Assembly (NCBI RefSeq): GCF_036785885.1
Contig: NC_092312.1
Location: 21,718,001 to 21,782,000 of the forward strand
From: Coffea arabica
Taxonomy: Eukaryota > Streptophyta > Magnoliopsida > Gentianales > Rubiaceae
Reading direction: 5' to 3'
DNA length: 64,000 nt
This document shows positions 41,630 to 55,105 of the stretch, one piece after another (the stretch's first letter is position 1; each line of letters begins with the position of its first letter). The position numbers and the translations under genes are program-made. Under the pieces are notes generated by a model. The model saw only the letters and a program-made list of their open reading frames with translations. It did not search any database and was not told where the DNA came from.

Positions 41630-44545
41630 TTGGCCTCTTTATTCTGGACTCTTTGAATTTCAGGGTTACAGCTTTTGATTTTAGCTTACTTTAATGGGAT
41701 ATTATGGGTTTAGCTAAGTGGCAGAATAGTTCAGGTCGAATTGCATGTCTTTTTTAATCTTAAATAGCAGCAGAATCTAATTGTTTTCTGTAGAAATTAT
41801 GAAAGTCTACCTCTTCAGAATAAATAAAAGAAGGAAATATGCTGCTGAGGTTTTCATAAAAGCATATAACCTTGCATTCATATTATTGACACTTTGACAC
41901 TGTACTGTATACATGAAAGCCAAATTTTTGCATTTAATTATCTGGTTATGGCTGTTGAGAAATGAGAACTGCTAGAGCTTTGCAGGATCATCTCTCATTG
42001 AAGGATTTCTCATTCCGATTTACATGGAAAGCATCCGTCTTGATATCTAAGAGGCTCTCTGCGTAGGAACAGCCTCTGGGTACATTGTGCTTCAGCATAT
42101 GACACTAATATTCCAGCTCGTGGAAATATAATTACATTGTTGTCTCTGTGTTTTGGTTTTTGATAAGGTCAACTGTTTCGCTATTTTCTTAACTGCACCT
42201 TGATGATGAGTGAAGTATGGCTTATCTTGCTTTGTTTTCTACCTTTGTTACTGTTGCCTTGATAAGGATTAAAATTGGATTGGGCAAAGTAATTTCTGCT
42301 TTTGTTGATTAAAGATAGGATCATCCATCGTGTGGTATGTCACCGTCACGTTAGTGGTACCTCAAGAGTTTTTTTTTTTTTTTTTTTGGGTCACACACTT
42401 ATTTCTACAGTGTGATTTACCTTTCAACAGCGCAAAGAAACACACGCACATAGAATCTAAGGTAATACGCACATAGAATCTAAGGTAATTTCACCAGTTT
42501 ACTCAAAAGACAATTGCTGACTTCTGGATAAATTCACGGACTTTAAATCCTATTCACACACCTCTTACAACCGATGTGGAAACAAGGAGTTGGGGGAAAG
42601 GGAACACAGGAAGCTTAAGAGCCTTGACTAAGAACCCATACGGACACTGACACTCCTCTCCTGTTTTCCTTTTTCTTTCAACAGCAGTGTGATTTACCAT
42701 AATGTGGTTATCACATCACTCTGTAGAATTTTCCTTAAAAAAATGTCTACAAAGTAAATAAAGAGAAAAGGCTGGCAACAGGTCAAAGGGCTCATTCTAT
42801 TTGGCACTTCGTTGCCTTACTTTCAAGTACGCCAATAGGGCAGTTGAACACTAGCTAGCTTATGCCAACTGGAGTTTAGTTGGGATGGCAATATCAGTTA
42901 GCTCACGAGGTACTAGAGATTGTTCTTCTAAACCAATTCAATTTTGGGACTCTTGATTTCAACTGACTGTGTTACAGATGCAATGGGACTCTTGATTGAG
43001 GTCGATTCGATTGTAGTTTTTTTTTCATTCAGATTTCGGCAATCTTTCGTCTCTGTGAAAAGGAAAAGGAAAAGAATGGACTGGAAATGTCTGAATTTGA
43101 TATGAATGAGGGCTTTGATATGAATGAATCTTTCGTTGCTTTGGCAAATATTACACTTATGCTCGGTGGGAACAGCGGATGGACGATTGCCCATGTGACA
43201 CTCTCCTGTTAATACTCTCAAAGATCTACACCTAACGCATGATTCTGCTTAATAAACAATTATACAGAACATCACTGATCTGAAGTTGTTGGATAGTACT
43301 AAAGTCTTGACTTCGAAGTTCCCGGTAAGGTAGGTGTTGAATTGTTCTATGCACTATCACACGATTCTGTACAAGAGTTTTTTTGACTCGGGGGAATTTT
43401 TTTAATAAACGACCATAATTGGATTATTCTTAAGAAACTGGTTATATCTAATAAAACTCACTCGTGAGTGTCTCACCATTAAATCATCCTGTGGTAGGCC
43501 ATTGGACGTTTGTAATTAAATAAAGAACTGCGTTGCATTTTGCATAGGAGGAGAATATGCCTTTTACCATTCTCAAGGCATATTATTCCATGGGAGGATA
43601 CTTTTTTCACGGTCCATACCAAACCATACTTCCAACTTCCAGGGAAATAAAGTGCAATAATTTGAGCTCTTCAGCTAAGCTAAGGTAAACCTGTTGCCTC
43701 TGCACAAGAAAATGGTACTCTGGTATAATACTAGTAGACAAGTACGTACGTTGAGGATAGGCAGGTTGAGAGCCAGAAGTTCAACTACCACATATGAAAT
43801 AGCCACACCCGCAACATTCAACAACCACATAACAATGGATGGATCATCATTCATCGCCCCACTCCCGGTCCCATACATTGTTTGTTTGTTTGTTTCTGGC
43901 TTAGGAAATCCTCATTCTCAGCCTAAAGAGATTGGGTTGCCCCACACAGGTTTTGAAAGGTTTGAAGCTCCGCAGCAGTCCATCTCAATACAAATTCTGA
44001 AATTTACTCTATGTGTTTATCCAAGATATCATATAGCGAACATTGGAACTCTTATTGGTCCGTTTAATATCGTTAAGAAGCGCCGGACATCACATTTCCA
44101 ATCGCAGCAAAATGACTCAGAAAAGCTACTCACTATTCAAAGACTGCGAGCAGTTTTGATGATACATGGCAATGTGGAGGAGAGCTTATTAGTCTCATTT
44201 ATCTCTATTAAAACATGAGAAAACATAATAAAGAGGGGAAAAAAACAAACAAACAAACAAAAAGGACCTCCAATCAAATAACCACATCAAATTACAAAAA
44301 CCACGTTCCAGTGTACAAGTTCAGAAGCATCCTAAACTGCCTCCTCTCTGCAGCCTCAAATTGCTCCACCGATGAAGGCAGCTGCTAAAGCAAGAAATTT
44401 TTCTTCTCTTATTATGAAATGTCAAATGGCAGTCAATTGAGCCAAGAACCTCACCAAGGGTTTTTGCTGTAAACTGCAGCCTCATATAACGAATCCAAAA
44501 TACCTCAGCACAGAACGAGCAACTGGAAATCCCATTTTCTGAAGC
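41630..44545. other. Intergenic stretch, no convincing gene
   Basis: Convergent 3' flanks of the PPR and transketolase genes. It includes a T run near 42370-42387 and a perfect 23-bp tandem pair (ACGCACATAGAATCTAAGG...) at 42444-42489. A 174-codon plus-strand open frame at 43694-44218 resembles no family I know and has no supporting signals. An AACA-repeat lies near 44246-44262. Confidence 0.5.
42444..42489. repeat. Perfect 23-bp tandem duplication
   Basis: The unit beginning ACGCACATAGAATC occurs twice in direct succession without mismatch. Confidence 0.9.
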
Positions 44546-47500
44546 CTAAGAAACACTTTTTGCTGCAGCTACAACAGCCTCTGCTGTAATGCCAAGCTCC
44601 TTGTATATTTTTCCTGCAGGAGCACTAGCACCAAATCGGTCAATTCCGATTGCTTTTCCTTTAGGTCCAACAATCTTCTCCCATCCGAATGTTGATCCTG
44701 CCTCGATGCTAACCCTAGCTGTTACAGCCGCTGGAAAGACACTTTCCTTGTACTCAGCTGATTGCTCATCAAAAAGCTCCCATGAAACAAGAGAGACAAC
44801 TCTGACGGCCTTCCCTTCCTTTCTTAGTTCATCAGCAGCTTTGGCTGCAATTTCCAACTCTGAACCAGTTCCAATCAAGATCACATCAGGCTTGTTGCCT
44901 GAAGAGTTGTCTGATATAATGTAGCCACCCTTTGCCACTCCTTCAATAGAAGTTCCAGCAAGTTGGGGCAACTTTTGCCTTGAGAGAGCAAGGATTGATG
45001 GTCTCTTCCTATTGAGGACAGCTACCTTGTAAGAACCAGCTGTCTCATTCCCATCAGCTGGACGCAACATCAAAATATTAGGCATTGCCCGAAAACTTGC
45101 CAAGTGCTCAATTGGCTGATGGGTGGGTCCATCTTCTCCCAGCCCAATTGAATCATGAGTCATCACGTAGATAACACCGGCCTCAGACAAGGCAGATATC
45201 CTAATGGCAGCTCTCATGTAGTCAGTGAACACAAAGAAAGTTGCACAGTAGGGAAGTAGGCCAGGGCTGTGGAGAGCAATCCCATTACAGATGGATCCCA
45301 TACCATGCTCACGTACACCAAACCTAACATTACGCTCTTCTGGTGTCTTCTTTTGGAAGTCACCAAACATCTTAAGAAGGGTCATGTTAGAGGAGGCAAG
45401 ATCAGCACTCCCACCAAGCAGACCAGGGAGAACCTTAACAAGGGCATTAAGATTTTGCTGAGACAGGTTTCTGGTGGCATCAGCTGGGCTCTCAGGAGTG
45501 TATGCCTGAGGGTAAAAGTATAAAAATCACAACTGAATTAAACCACAGGACAAGGGAAGGGAATGCAATGCCAGGTCAATAGATCTGACTTGAAAGCAGA
45601 CACTAAATATAATTGAGTCCAATTTGTTTAGTCCAAAAGAAAAGTTTCCAAAGACAAAGGATAATATATATGCAAATTAACAGAATGAATCTCGATGTCA
45701 CAAGGTGAAATAAAAGAGCAAATCTGTTTCTTAGCTACTTACAGGAAGCGCTTTCTCCCATCCAGCTGGCAATTCACCAGTTATGAGGGACTTCAACTCA
45801 GCAGCTTCTTCTGGATATTTTTTTTCATATTCAGCAAATTTGGCATTCCATTCAGCTTCATAAGCAGCACCCACAGGAACATGGCGGCTCCAGTGTCTGA
45901 AGAAAAAATGATCACAATTGTAAGTTTTCAAGAAAAAGTTAGCTAAGTTTTATCCAATTCAAGAAGCAGGCGAGATCATTCATACTTCTTGACATCCTCA
46001 GGAACATGGAAAGGCTCATAAGGCCATCCAAGGTTCTGCCTAGTGGCCTCTACTTCCTTGGCACCCAACGCACTGCCATGTACACTGTATGAGTTTGCCT
46101 TGTTGGGGGATCCATAACCAATTGTTGTGGTTACCTGTATGGAAGAAATATATTTAACAAAAATATCCCAATTTGAAGAATGCAGGAAGAAACACCAAGC
46201 AATCAAGCTGGAAATATTTCAAATCTACCAGCCCATTCAATTTAGCGGAGGAACTGTTTTAGAGATAAATGCAGCAACAACTATAGGAAAACATGAAGTA
46301 AGGCTCAAGATGAAGCATAATCAGTATCTGACCTTGATCAAGGTAGGCTTGTCTTTTACAGCCTTTGCTTCCTTGATGGCAGCACGAATTTCATCATAAC
46401 CTGTATTACCATTCTTGACCCAGATAACATGCCATCCAAGAGCCTCAAACCGGAGTTCGACACTCTCGGTGAAAGCAATTTCAGTATCACCATCAATTGA
46501 AATATGGTTATCATCATAGAAGGCAATCAGCTTTCCAAGTCCCCAGTGGCCAGCAAGGGAACAAACTTCATTGGAGACCCCCTCCATTTGACATCCATCA
46601 CCAAGGATAGCATATCTATATAAGATGTAAAAGTCCCGTCATTAAACAACATAGAGAACTGGTATTTGAGACCCACCAGAAAATTGAAACAACTATTAAC
46701 AATTCAGGAAGTCATATTACGTGTAGTGGTCAACAATCTCGGCATCCGGTTTGTTGTAACGAGCAGCCAAGTGTTTCTCAGCAAGGGCTAAACCAACAGC
46801 ATTTGCAATACCTTGGCCAAGCGGACCTAATCAAAAGCAATGAGAGACAACGATTAGTCCCACCACTCCGTTCAACGTCCAAATATACTAGCTGAACTAA
46901 ATTCTAACCAGTGGTGACTTCAACACCAGGGGTCTCAAAGTTCTCAGGATGACCCGGAGTTTTGCTTCCCCATTGGCGGAACTGCTTCAAATCTTCCTCC
47001 TAAATATCCCATGGAAACACATTCAGTCCAACGGGAGAAAAAAAAACCCACTCCATAACTCAATCCAGCACAAGCAATGTCATGAAAACAACTTGAAACC
47101 TTCCTGCACAGGACAATATCACCCCCATCTTGCTACTTTAAAAACCCAGGCTCCATTTACTAGCTCAAGTAATACAATCATCTTATACCAGGTGAATTAA
47201 ACAAACTACAAGCAGACCAGTGAAAAAAAATCAGCAACCAACTCTAAACAGTACCAAATAATTGAAAAGGCAACAGAAAATAATAAATGTAAGCTAATTA
47301 TAAAACAAGATCAGATATAATCCAGTAAAATTCCATTCAAAATCCAATTGTTACCAGATTCTCCACCAAAACCACCTCCAAAATGAGGTGCAAAAGTCAA
47401 ACATCACAGCAAAATGCATTGAAAATCCGATCTTCAGCAATGTTCTAACAAGCCGACCTCGAAAATGACATGCAGAGTTGGAAAACCACAAATCCAAGAA

Positions 47501-48117
47501 AAAACCAGATCCAAAATCCAATCTTCAAACCCAAAAAAAAAATAATAATAATCTGGGACTGCACCAGTTAGATCGGATAAAAGGATGAATTCACACAGAA
47601 ACTACGATTAATAAGTTTTGACCTTGACAGAGTCATATCCAGCAAGGTGAAGCAAAGCATACTGAAGCATACATCCATGGCCGGCTGAGAGAACAAACCG
47701 GTCCCTGTTGAACCAATAAGGATTCTTGGGATTATACTTCATGACCTCATCATAAAGAATATGACCCATTGGAGCGCAACCCATGGGTAGACCCGGGTGA
47801 CCGGAATTAGCCTTCTCGACAGCATCGACGGCCAAGAAACGGATGGTATTGATGGACTTTTCTACAAGGGCCGTGCCGGTTTTCTCCAGAGTTTCTACTG
47901 CAGCTGAGGCCAAGACCTGGGCTTGGCGTCGACCCGCTGCTGGGACGGAGGGACTGCGGCGGCGGGAGGCAGCAGTGGTGGTTGTGGAGGGGGTGGATTT
48001 GAGGGCAGAAAACGTGGGGAAGGAAACAGAAGGGAGGTGGGGGTTGGAAGAGCCATGGCGAGGGATGGAGCCGGCGAGAACGGCCTGGGAGAGAGTGAGG
48101 GAAGAAGAAGAAGCCAT
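44546..48117 (-). CDS. TKL: Transketolase, chloroplastic, 7 exons
   Basis: Thiamine-diphosphate enzyme that moves two-carbon units in the Calvin cycle and pentose phosphate pathway and makes erythrose 4-phosphate for the shikimate route. Exons (minus): 47623-48117, 46909-46999, 46721-46826, 46333-46615, 45986-46134, 45743-45896, 44546-45505; phases close, giving 745 aa. A Ser/Thr/Ala-rich transit peptide of about 70 residues precedes the mature enzyme. Motifs in order: [50 protein letters not shown], the thiamine-binding [12 protein letters not shown]...FYDDN motif, [14 protein letters not shown] (catalytic Glu), [16 protein letters not shown] and a C-terminal domain ending [12 protein letters not shown]. 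It fits Arabidopsis At2g45290 (TKL2) by content and position, lies next to EPSPS and is co-oriented with it. Confidence 0.97.
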
Positions 48118-50509
48118 GACTCTCTTGTGGTAGTGGTGTTGGTGGGGACTTGGGAGGGAGAAGAATTAGGAGGTGTGTTTGTTCGGGGTGGATAGATTAT
48201 ATCGAGAAGGGAGGGAGGAGAGTTGGTGGACTTTTTAATTTGATTTTGTTGCTGTTTTTATTTAATGATGATGGATAATATATATGACGTCGTACTACAA
48301 AAACACATTGGTGTGTGCCGTGAGAAAGGGATAAAAAGAGGCTCTATTGGAGACCGAAAGAGGTACAAAAGCTTTGCTTTTTTTTTTTTTTTTTAAAATT
48401 TTGGAAAAGGGTATTACCGAATTATAGAAGAGTGTTTAATTATAAATTTGTAGCATTTAAAATGTGAAAAATAATTTTTAAAAATTATTAGAGATAAAAA
48501 CAAGGAATCGAAACGAAACGGGCCTTGAGCATATGTACACCAATTGAGTCAATAAAAAGCCGTTAACAGAACCTCAACTGTAAACGCTGCTACTATTACT
48601 AATATCCAATTCTTGTGTATGGCAAGAGATGAACGGTTGAAAGGACAAAAGATTTTATTATTGAGAACTGGGGTAAGGAAGAAAAGGGACAGAGATTCGA
48701 TCAATGACAGACAGAGACTGGGGAAGAAGAAGAGGGAGAGCTTGTGGTGGCATGAGATAGGATGGGGGAGGAGAAACCGAGGAAGAGATCGGGGCCGTTG
48801 AGTAAGGGTAGGATATCAATGCTTTTCAAATTTTTAATGAATTAACGTTGTCCGCATGCAGAATTTTCTGACTCAAGTTGTGCATTCGTTTGCTTTGTAA
48901 GGTGAATTAAACTAAGAGAGCAACAACGACTAATAAAGTCTTGATCAAACCTCCTTAGATTAGATTAGATTAGATTAGATTATAGGCGGGGTTCAGACCT
49001 CAAACCTTCAAGGCTTCAACCAAAAAAAAAAAATTTAAGAATAGTATTATAGCATTTTTTTGATTTAGTTAAATCTGTATACTCACTAATCTCTAACACA
49101 TGCCTCCTTAAACTTTCCTTCCCCTTAAATAAGAATAGAATAGATTATACAATGTATCGTTACTGGCACGACAAAAAACGCAGCCCCCAATTTGGTTTGG
49201 TGAGATTTGCGTCTGCATGACATAAATTTTTGTTTGCAGCTCTTGGAATATTTGCTATGCATTTCATCAATCAACTAACTAACGGGTCTTGTCTTGAAAG
49301 AATGGCTCTAAAATTTTAATAGACCACAACATAAGTGGTCGTTGTAGGAGAAAAGAGAGAACATAGGTGGAGTCGGCGAAATGTTTTAAGAACAAATCTA
49401 GGGATAGTTTTCGCATCCTGTACAAATTCAACCTCATTGACTAGAAAAAGTTGAGCCGCCAGACTCCACCTACCTCCGTATCCAATCCACCATTTCTGTT
49501 ATTGTTTTGGCAACCCTTCAATGACTTAGAGGCCATTCAGAGGTTGCTGAGCTATATATATATATATGCGTAGGGCAAAAAAAAAAAAATGGGTGGGGGG
49601 TTAGAGTATATGTCATTGGGTTCTGTGACCTCAGTCCTCTATAGCCGAAAGTCAAGCATCTTCTATCTCTTAGAATAAAACACCTAGAAGGCTAGAACCA
49701 ATACGCAATAAGTGACGCAATAACTCATGTGGGCTTTTGGGCATACAAGTGACGCAATAATAAGACAACAAAAGTAGAAGATGATGATCTTCTTCAACAA
49801 ATTTGCAACCAAATAAGAAAACCTCAAAGCACCCGACCCGAGGACAAAATTTTCATAAATGATGAATAGGATCGATGTTCAACAACAATGAGGCTAATCC
49901 CTTTAGCGGGCGTGTAGACAAGCAAAACAAGCCCTAATATCAAAAGAAAGTACGAAAAGTTAGAGAACATATTGCATGAAAACAAATAATAATAATAATA
50001 ATAAAAGAGTACCCCAAAAAAGGCTGGATTTTGACATGAAAAATTCTTGGCACCCTGGAGACTAGAAGTTTGCTACTCAAAAGTCAGCTTCAGATTAAAC
50101 TTCTGCATATATGCTCATCGTGCGCAAGTCTAGCACGGAGTCTGAAGGGCAAAAGCTTGTTCAAACAAGGAATGGCAGCTAGTAATTTATTTTTAAACGA
50201 CAAAGGATGAATATAACATCAAGAAAAATACACCAAATCTATACTCGTCAAATGCTGAAAAGTTGACTTCTAAATTTTCAGATGTATCCATGGTACATTA
50301 CAAATTATGTTGTAAGAACAGGTGTTCTCGAAAGTTCTGAAGTCCTTGTGATGGGGATAATGGAAGGAGAGATGACTAAAACGTTGATTTTACCACCAGA
50401 CGATTTGATTCATTGTCATTCAGCCTCAGACAACAAATTGGTTCTATAATTACAAAGCTACAAGGAAACAAAGCACCCCTGCATTGATTTCTAGGGAATC
50501 AGTATAAAC
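48118..50509. other. Transketolase upstream region and intergenic DNA
   Basis: The first several hundred bases left of 48.4 kb should hold the transketolase promoter and leader. Farther on are a (GATTA)5 microsatellite near 48957-48981, a short (AT)n tract near 49553-49566 and (AAT)n near 49987-50003. A 62-codon Arg/Lys-rich open frame at 48613-48801 looks like chance. No gene is supported. Confidence 0.5.
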
Positions 50510-53122
50510 TTACATCAGTTTGACTCGTTTACAGTTTGAAGCCAAATTTCGGATCCCTCGGCCAGTTACAGCATATGGAGCAGATGCTGATCGAATAGAA
50601 GGTGACTTGTCAATGTGGGCATAGCGTCCATTGCCATTCCAGTACAAAATGATACGATTTGTACAAGCATGTGACCAACTATCACCTGCCCAGCAAGATT
50701 TAGGAACTCAGAAAAGGATATGTCCCTGATGACCAGAATCTGGAATCAGGTTGGATGAAAGACAAAGAGGGAGGAAAAATTAACTATAAAAACAACAGTA
50801 GCAGAGCACCCAAGGAAAGACAAGTATAAGAAAATTATTCTTAAAGAAGACAGATTCTTACCTAGAGCAAGAGTCAGTTGAAATGAACCTCCCGAATACT
50901 TGGTGGTTACTTGATTCAACAAAATAACCTGTATTATGATGTCCTCTGGTCATTAGAGTGCACAAACATGAAGTAATGCCATTCAGTTGGATAAGAAGGA
51001 GACAGCTTAAAGAATATGAGAAGGAAAAGAGATAGTCTAATTCTTACCGCTAGAGTAAATTTCTTTGCAAGTTTCATCAACTTCAAGGCCATTCCACCAA
51101 GTAATCGAGTTCTAAGTGCCATGTCATCAAAATCTTGACGGAAGTGAAAAGTAATGCTGTCAACAATAACAACCTTGATCTGTGACAGTAGAGGAATGTC
51201 AATAATTTACAACGAAAATTTGCATAATGCAAGCTCTCAATGACATCACCAACATCATTAAAAGAAAAGAAAAAAAAAAGAACTTAAATACTACACCTAC
51301 ATCTTTATGCTCTGAAATGAACTTCTCCAAGTAATTTATCACGGCGATTTGCTCTGTGTAACTGCAAATGCGAAAGTAGTATATATTGGCAAGAAAATCA
51401 TTTGCCTGCAGATTTACTTGACGGGCTGGCAAATCTTTACGTAGAAAGCTATCATATTCTTGCATGTCTTTGATGCATGCTTCAGCAACTTGCTGAACAC
51501 GTTCAACCATAAAGCTGCCTTCTGTATCTAAAAAAAGAACTCATAGAATCTTCAGTTGAAATGCCTTTGGAGAAAGCAGTAGCAGATTTAGTCACACCAC
51601 CATGAGTATTTTGTGTACCGTACTTACCAATATAAACTGCTTTCCCTGCAAGGCCACCATATTCAAGTGGAATTTGAACATTGATGGCAAGTTGAATACT
51701 GCATGCTAGTATATGTCTTAATAAGAACCAAAAGGAACAGAACAAAATTTGTCAATCAACTGTAAACAGGAACAAATTCTTACCCAAGTTGTGTTTTACC
51801 AATTCCTGGCACTCCACCTGACAAAATAGAAAGTGATAAAGCTTGAGATTGTCAGCAATTTGTAGATGTCCTCTGTCTCGTTCTCTCTCTCTCTCTCTCA
51901 ATGAAAGTGTTTAAGGTACCAAACATGGTAGGAACCACCATAGAGATGATAAAAGACTAACCAATTTCAGTAACTTCTTTGCAACTTATTCCTCCACCTA
52001 GGATGTCATCAAGATCTGCACATGATGTGGTAATTCTTCTGCATGATTCCTCCTCATGCAACATGTCCCAGGCGGTCTGTGCCCCTAAACAAGAAGAAAA
52101 AAATTAAGATTCAGTTAGCCGAATTTTGTGCATCCCTTGTAAGAGGCCGCATCTAGCAGACAAAAGAAATATCTTACACAACAAGATCTATGGGTTAACA
52201 AATTCCTTCATTCACAATCCTCAGTAAACAAAATTTACACACACACAATCGGTGATACACTTTTACAACTTACTGTGTTGGCATGCCAGTAAAATGGTAG
52301 AAAAACAAGAAGATATTCACATATTCACCTAAAAAAAATCTCAAGTACAACAAAAGTGCTAATTCGGCATAGTAGGTGAATCTTCAGACTATATATTCCA
52401 TAACGCGAAATGTAACAAAGCAAGAAAAAACTAAACAAGCCCAGCATATCACTGTAGATTTGCCCTCCTTAAAAATAATAAAAATAAAAATTTTGTAGCT
52501 CCACGAAACGGATACATCACACCTATTTGGTAAAAGCAAAAGGAAAAGATTACCAAGTACAATCCCTTTATGATGATAGTCATGACTCATGCATTAGTGA
52601 AGTAAAACAAATAGAACAACTCCACAGCAACATCAAATTCCACAGCAACATCAAAGGCCCCCCTCAAAAAAAAAATCACAATAATAATATATAATCAGCA
52701 TTGATAAATTACTCAAACCATCAACAATAGAATGGTGACTTGGAATGGTTCTCTCCGGTCCACCCCTTTGGGATGCCACCTTCAAAATCCCAGTAGCCTC
52801 GTTCTCTGAAATCCCCAAATCTAGCCATTAAACAAGAGAAACCCGTCAGGGGAAATGTTATAAAATATTCAAAAATTTAACTCACACTCATTTAGCGCAA
52901 AGATTAGCTATTATCCAACAATGAGATGTATTTGCAATCAAATACGAGTACACAAGAAAAAAGAGAATAGATGACATAACAGCTCTAGTAATACCAACAA
53001 GAAGGCATACCACGGGCGAGGTGGGCGGGCGAGATAGAGCTGAGGGAGGAGATAGAAATGTAGCCGGCGGATATCAACTTTGCTCTATGCGAAGCTGAAA
53101 TTGGGAGACTCGATACTTCCAT
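50510..53122 (-). CDS. RAD51C: RAD51C, RAD51-paralogue recombinase, 9 exons, 347 aa
   Basis: ATPase acting with XRCC3 and other RAD51 paralogues in homologous-recombination repair and meiosis, in the nucleus. Exons (minus): 53011-53122, 52719-52820, 51962-52084, 51784-51817, 51628-51698, 51301-51527, 51048-51179, 50862-50928, 50510-50685; all phases close, including the 34-base exon 4. Walker A GVPGIGKT is residues 114-121 and Walker B VVIVD about 226-230. Other family segments: [72 protein letters not shown] and [15 protein letters not shown]. It ends in a basic CKRVKLM tail like a nuclear-localisation signal. An N-terminal helix-hairpin-like domain (about 1-60) precedes the core. Length is near the Arabidopsis protein (about 363 aa). 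Position matches At2g45280. Confidence 0.96.
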
Positions 53123-53506
53123 TCTCTCTCAAATTTGTCTCAGTGTGTGACTGTGTGTTTTTGTTTAGAAGCTTTTCGCGGTTTTTGTTCAATTGAGAAT
53201 CTGTTCAAAGGGTTTCAATTTCAATTCAAGTGCTGCTGCAAAGGAAGCATTCACAATACTTAAACGCTGCGTTTCAGAAACATTATAAAAGTTTCTTCGG
53301 CCCAGAGACTCTACCAAGCTGGCCCGAATCCGTTGAACTCGTCTTAATTAGAGAAAGTTCTGGTTTGCTGTAAAAGGTTGATATTGATTTTGTTTCCTAT
53401 CGTTCGGCCGCTGCTACATACGCGCATCGCAGCAGAAGGCTTATTTCATTGGGCCCGAGTTTTATTCACTCTTGAGTCTTGACCAGTTTGAATTCATTCA
53501 TCATTT
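53123..53506. other. RAD51C upstream region
   Basis: Presumed leader and promoter of the minus-strand RAD51C gene. No other feature is seen before the element boundary near 53507. Confidence 0.5.
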
Positions 53507-53952
53507 AGGGTCCGTTTGGTTGGACTGACAATATTTTCCCTAGGAAAATATTTTCCATCGAAGCCACTTTCCTGAAAAATCAATTCCTTCCCCAAAATTT
53601 TCCAGTGTTTGGTTATTAAGTGAAAATATTTTCCAAATTCCTTTTTTTATAATTTTTCAGTGTTTGGTTTGTCAATCAAAAACCTTATTCATGGTACAGA
53701 ATTAGAACTATTGGTACGTAAAAGCACCCTAATCAAGTCTAGAGTGACTCAAATCCCTGCTTTAAATGTTGTCGGCCTCAGTTGGATCAAAAATCTGGAA
53801 CAATTCAATACATACAGAGGCAAATATATGCCAAAATATAAAATATTGCTCAACAAAAACAAAAATCACATCTCCAAATGGAAAATGGTCCCAAAAATAT
53901 CAGTTGCCCAGGCAGTAAATCATGGTTACATCATTAATAGCACTGAAGATTA

Positions 53953-54480
53953 TGTCCTTAATAGCAGAGATCTTCTGATCTGTGACCGATTGTGGAGAGA
54001 TGTATCCCCTATCAATCTGCATGTCAAAAAGAATACTAACCAAGTCATATTTAAATCACAATTATCAAGTAAACAAAACGCAAAGCAGGGGAAAAAGATT
54101 TTCATATCAAGACTTGGGAAAGGCATGGGGAAGCAGCTCGAACAGACCTCCATTCCTTCCTCCACATTGACTGTAGTCTCAAAGGAAGAGGATGACTCAA
54201 TGGACAAGACACCATCAGGTCCAACCTTGTCAATTGCATCAGCAACCATGATTCCAATAGTTTCATCATTTCCAGCAGAGATAGTAGCAATGGCTGCATA
54301 TAGAGGAAGAAATACATCAATACGAATTTCTCTGGTGACATCAAACTAGGAACTAAATGGACAATACATATGGATCCACATCATAAGAGCCAAAAGATAT
54401 ACCTTTGATATCTTCACGACCTTTAACTGGCCTGCCCTTTTTCTCTAGCTCATCAATCAAACCTTGTGCAGTGGTTTTTG
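53953..54480 (-). pseudogene. CPN60A: Chaperonin-60 alpha (RuBisCO-binding subunit alpha) fragment, introns kept
   Basis: Three exon pieces with flanking intron sequence, in order on the minus strand. First (about 54403-54480): TTAQGLIDELEKKGRPVKG, REDIK, then a GT donor. Second (54148-54293): [19 protein letters not shown], then [30 protein letters not shown], then GT. Third (53953-54016 region): IDRGYISPQ joined directly to [12 protein letters not shown]. In the intact plastid chaperonin about 20 residues separate the last two, so an internal deletion is present. Everything before and after these exons is absent. Retained introns show a DNA-level copy rather than a retrocopy. It cannot encode a working chaperonin subunit. 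Confidence 0.8.
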
Positions 54481-55105
54481 GGCATGAAGAATGAGAATCA
54501 TGGGACAATAACTTCACTCATCCATGGTTATAACAGGCAATGATAAATTTTTAGGATTGTTATCTCTGCAGAGCACTCCCTGCAACGGTATTAGCATATA
54601 GATACAGGGGCTGCTAAGACGTGGACGTATCAAAGAGCGGCAGAAATAATTAGACACGATACAAAATGAACAAAAACATTTAATAGCTCCAATGCCTCTC
54701 ACGCAAACAGCTTTTCAGTACCGATAGTTAATATTTGGATGCCAGTACAACCATAAATAATACAAAACCATGACAGAAAAGGATGACCATATTCAATATT
54801 ACAGTTGAGACGAGATTTTACAAGAGCGAAATCTCAAATGTTAAAAAGTTACAGCTCAACTGAGCTTGAAAGTGCCCTGCGGGTACTAACATAAGCCTCC
54901 ACTAGCAAGAAACTGCTGACTGAGAGTTTCATTTCAAGGCAGATATCTAGTTTAATATATACACTTCAGAAAGATCTGTATTCAAGTTCAAAATTCTTCG
55001 ATCAACTGAGTTCCTAGCTAACTAACTTACATCCTTTCGTCGGTCTATTTGTGCAAATAAACTAGCCTACTGTGTGACTAAGAAGCTACTAACCAGTTTC
55101 ATGTC

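Noticed and set aside
43694-44218. 174-codon plus-strand open frame with an overlapping hydrophobic minus-strand frame
   Set aside because: No recognised family, low-complexity words, no splice partners. Not enough to call a gene.
44589-44924. 111-codon frame opposite transketolase
   Set aside because: Antisense shadow of the last transketolase exon.
48613-48801. Arg/Lys-rich 62-codon open frame
   Set aside because: Composition follows a purine-rich strip (GGAAGAAGAAGAGGG-like); no homology.
53660-54349. 229-codon plus-strand open frame
   Set aside because: It runs antisense across the chaperonin-60 alpha fragment; the minus strand has clear homology and the plus-strand peptide resembles no family.
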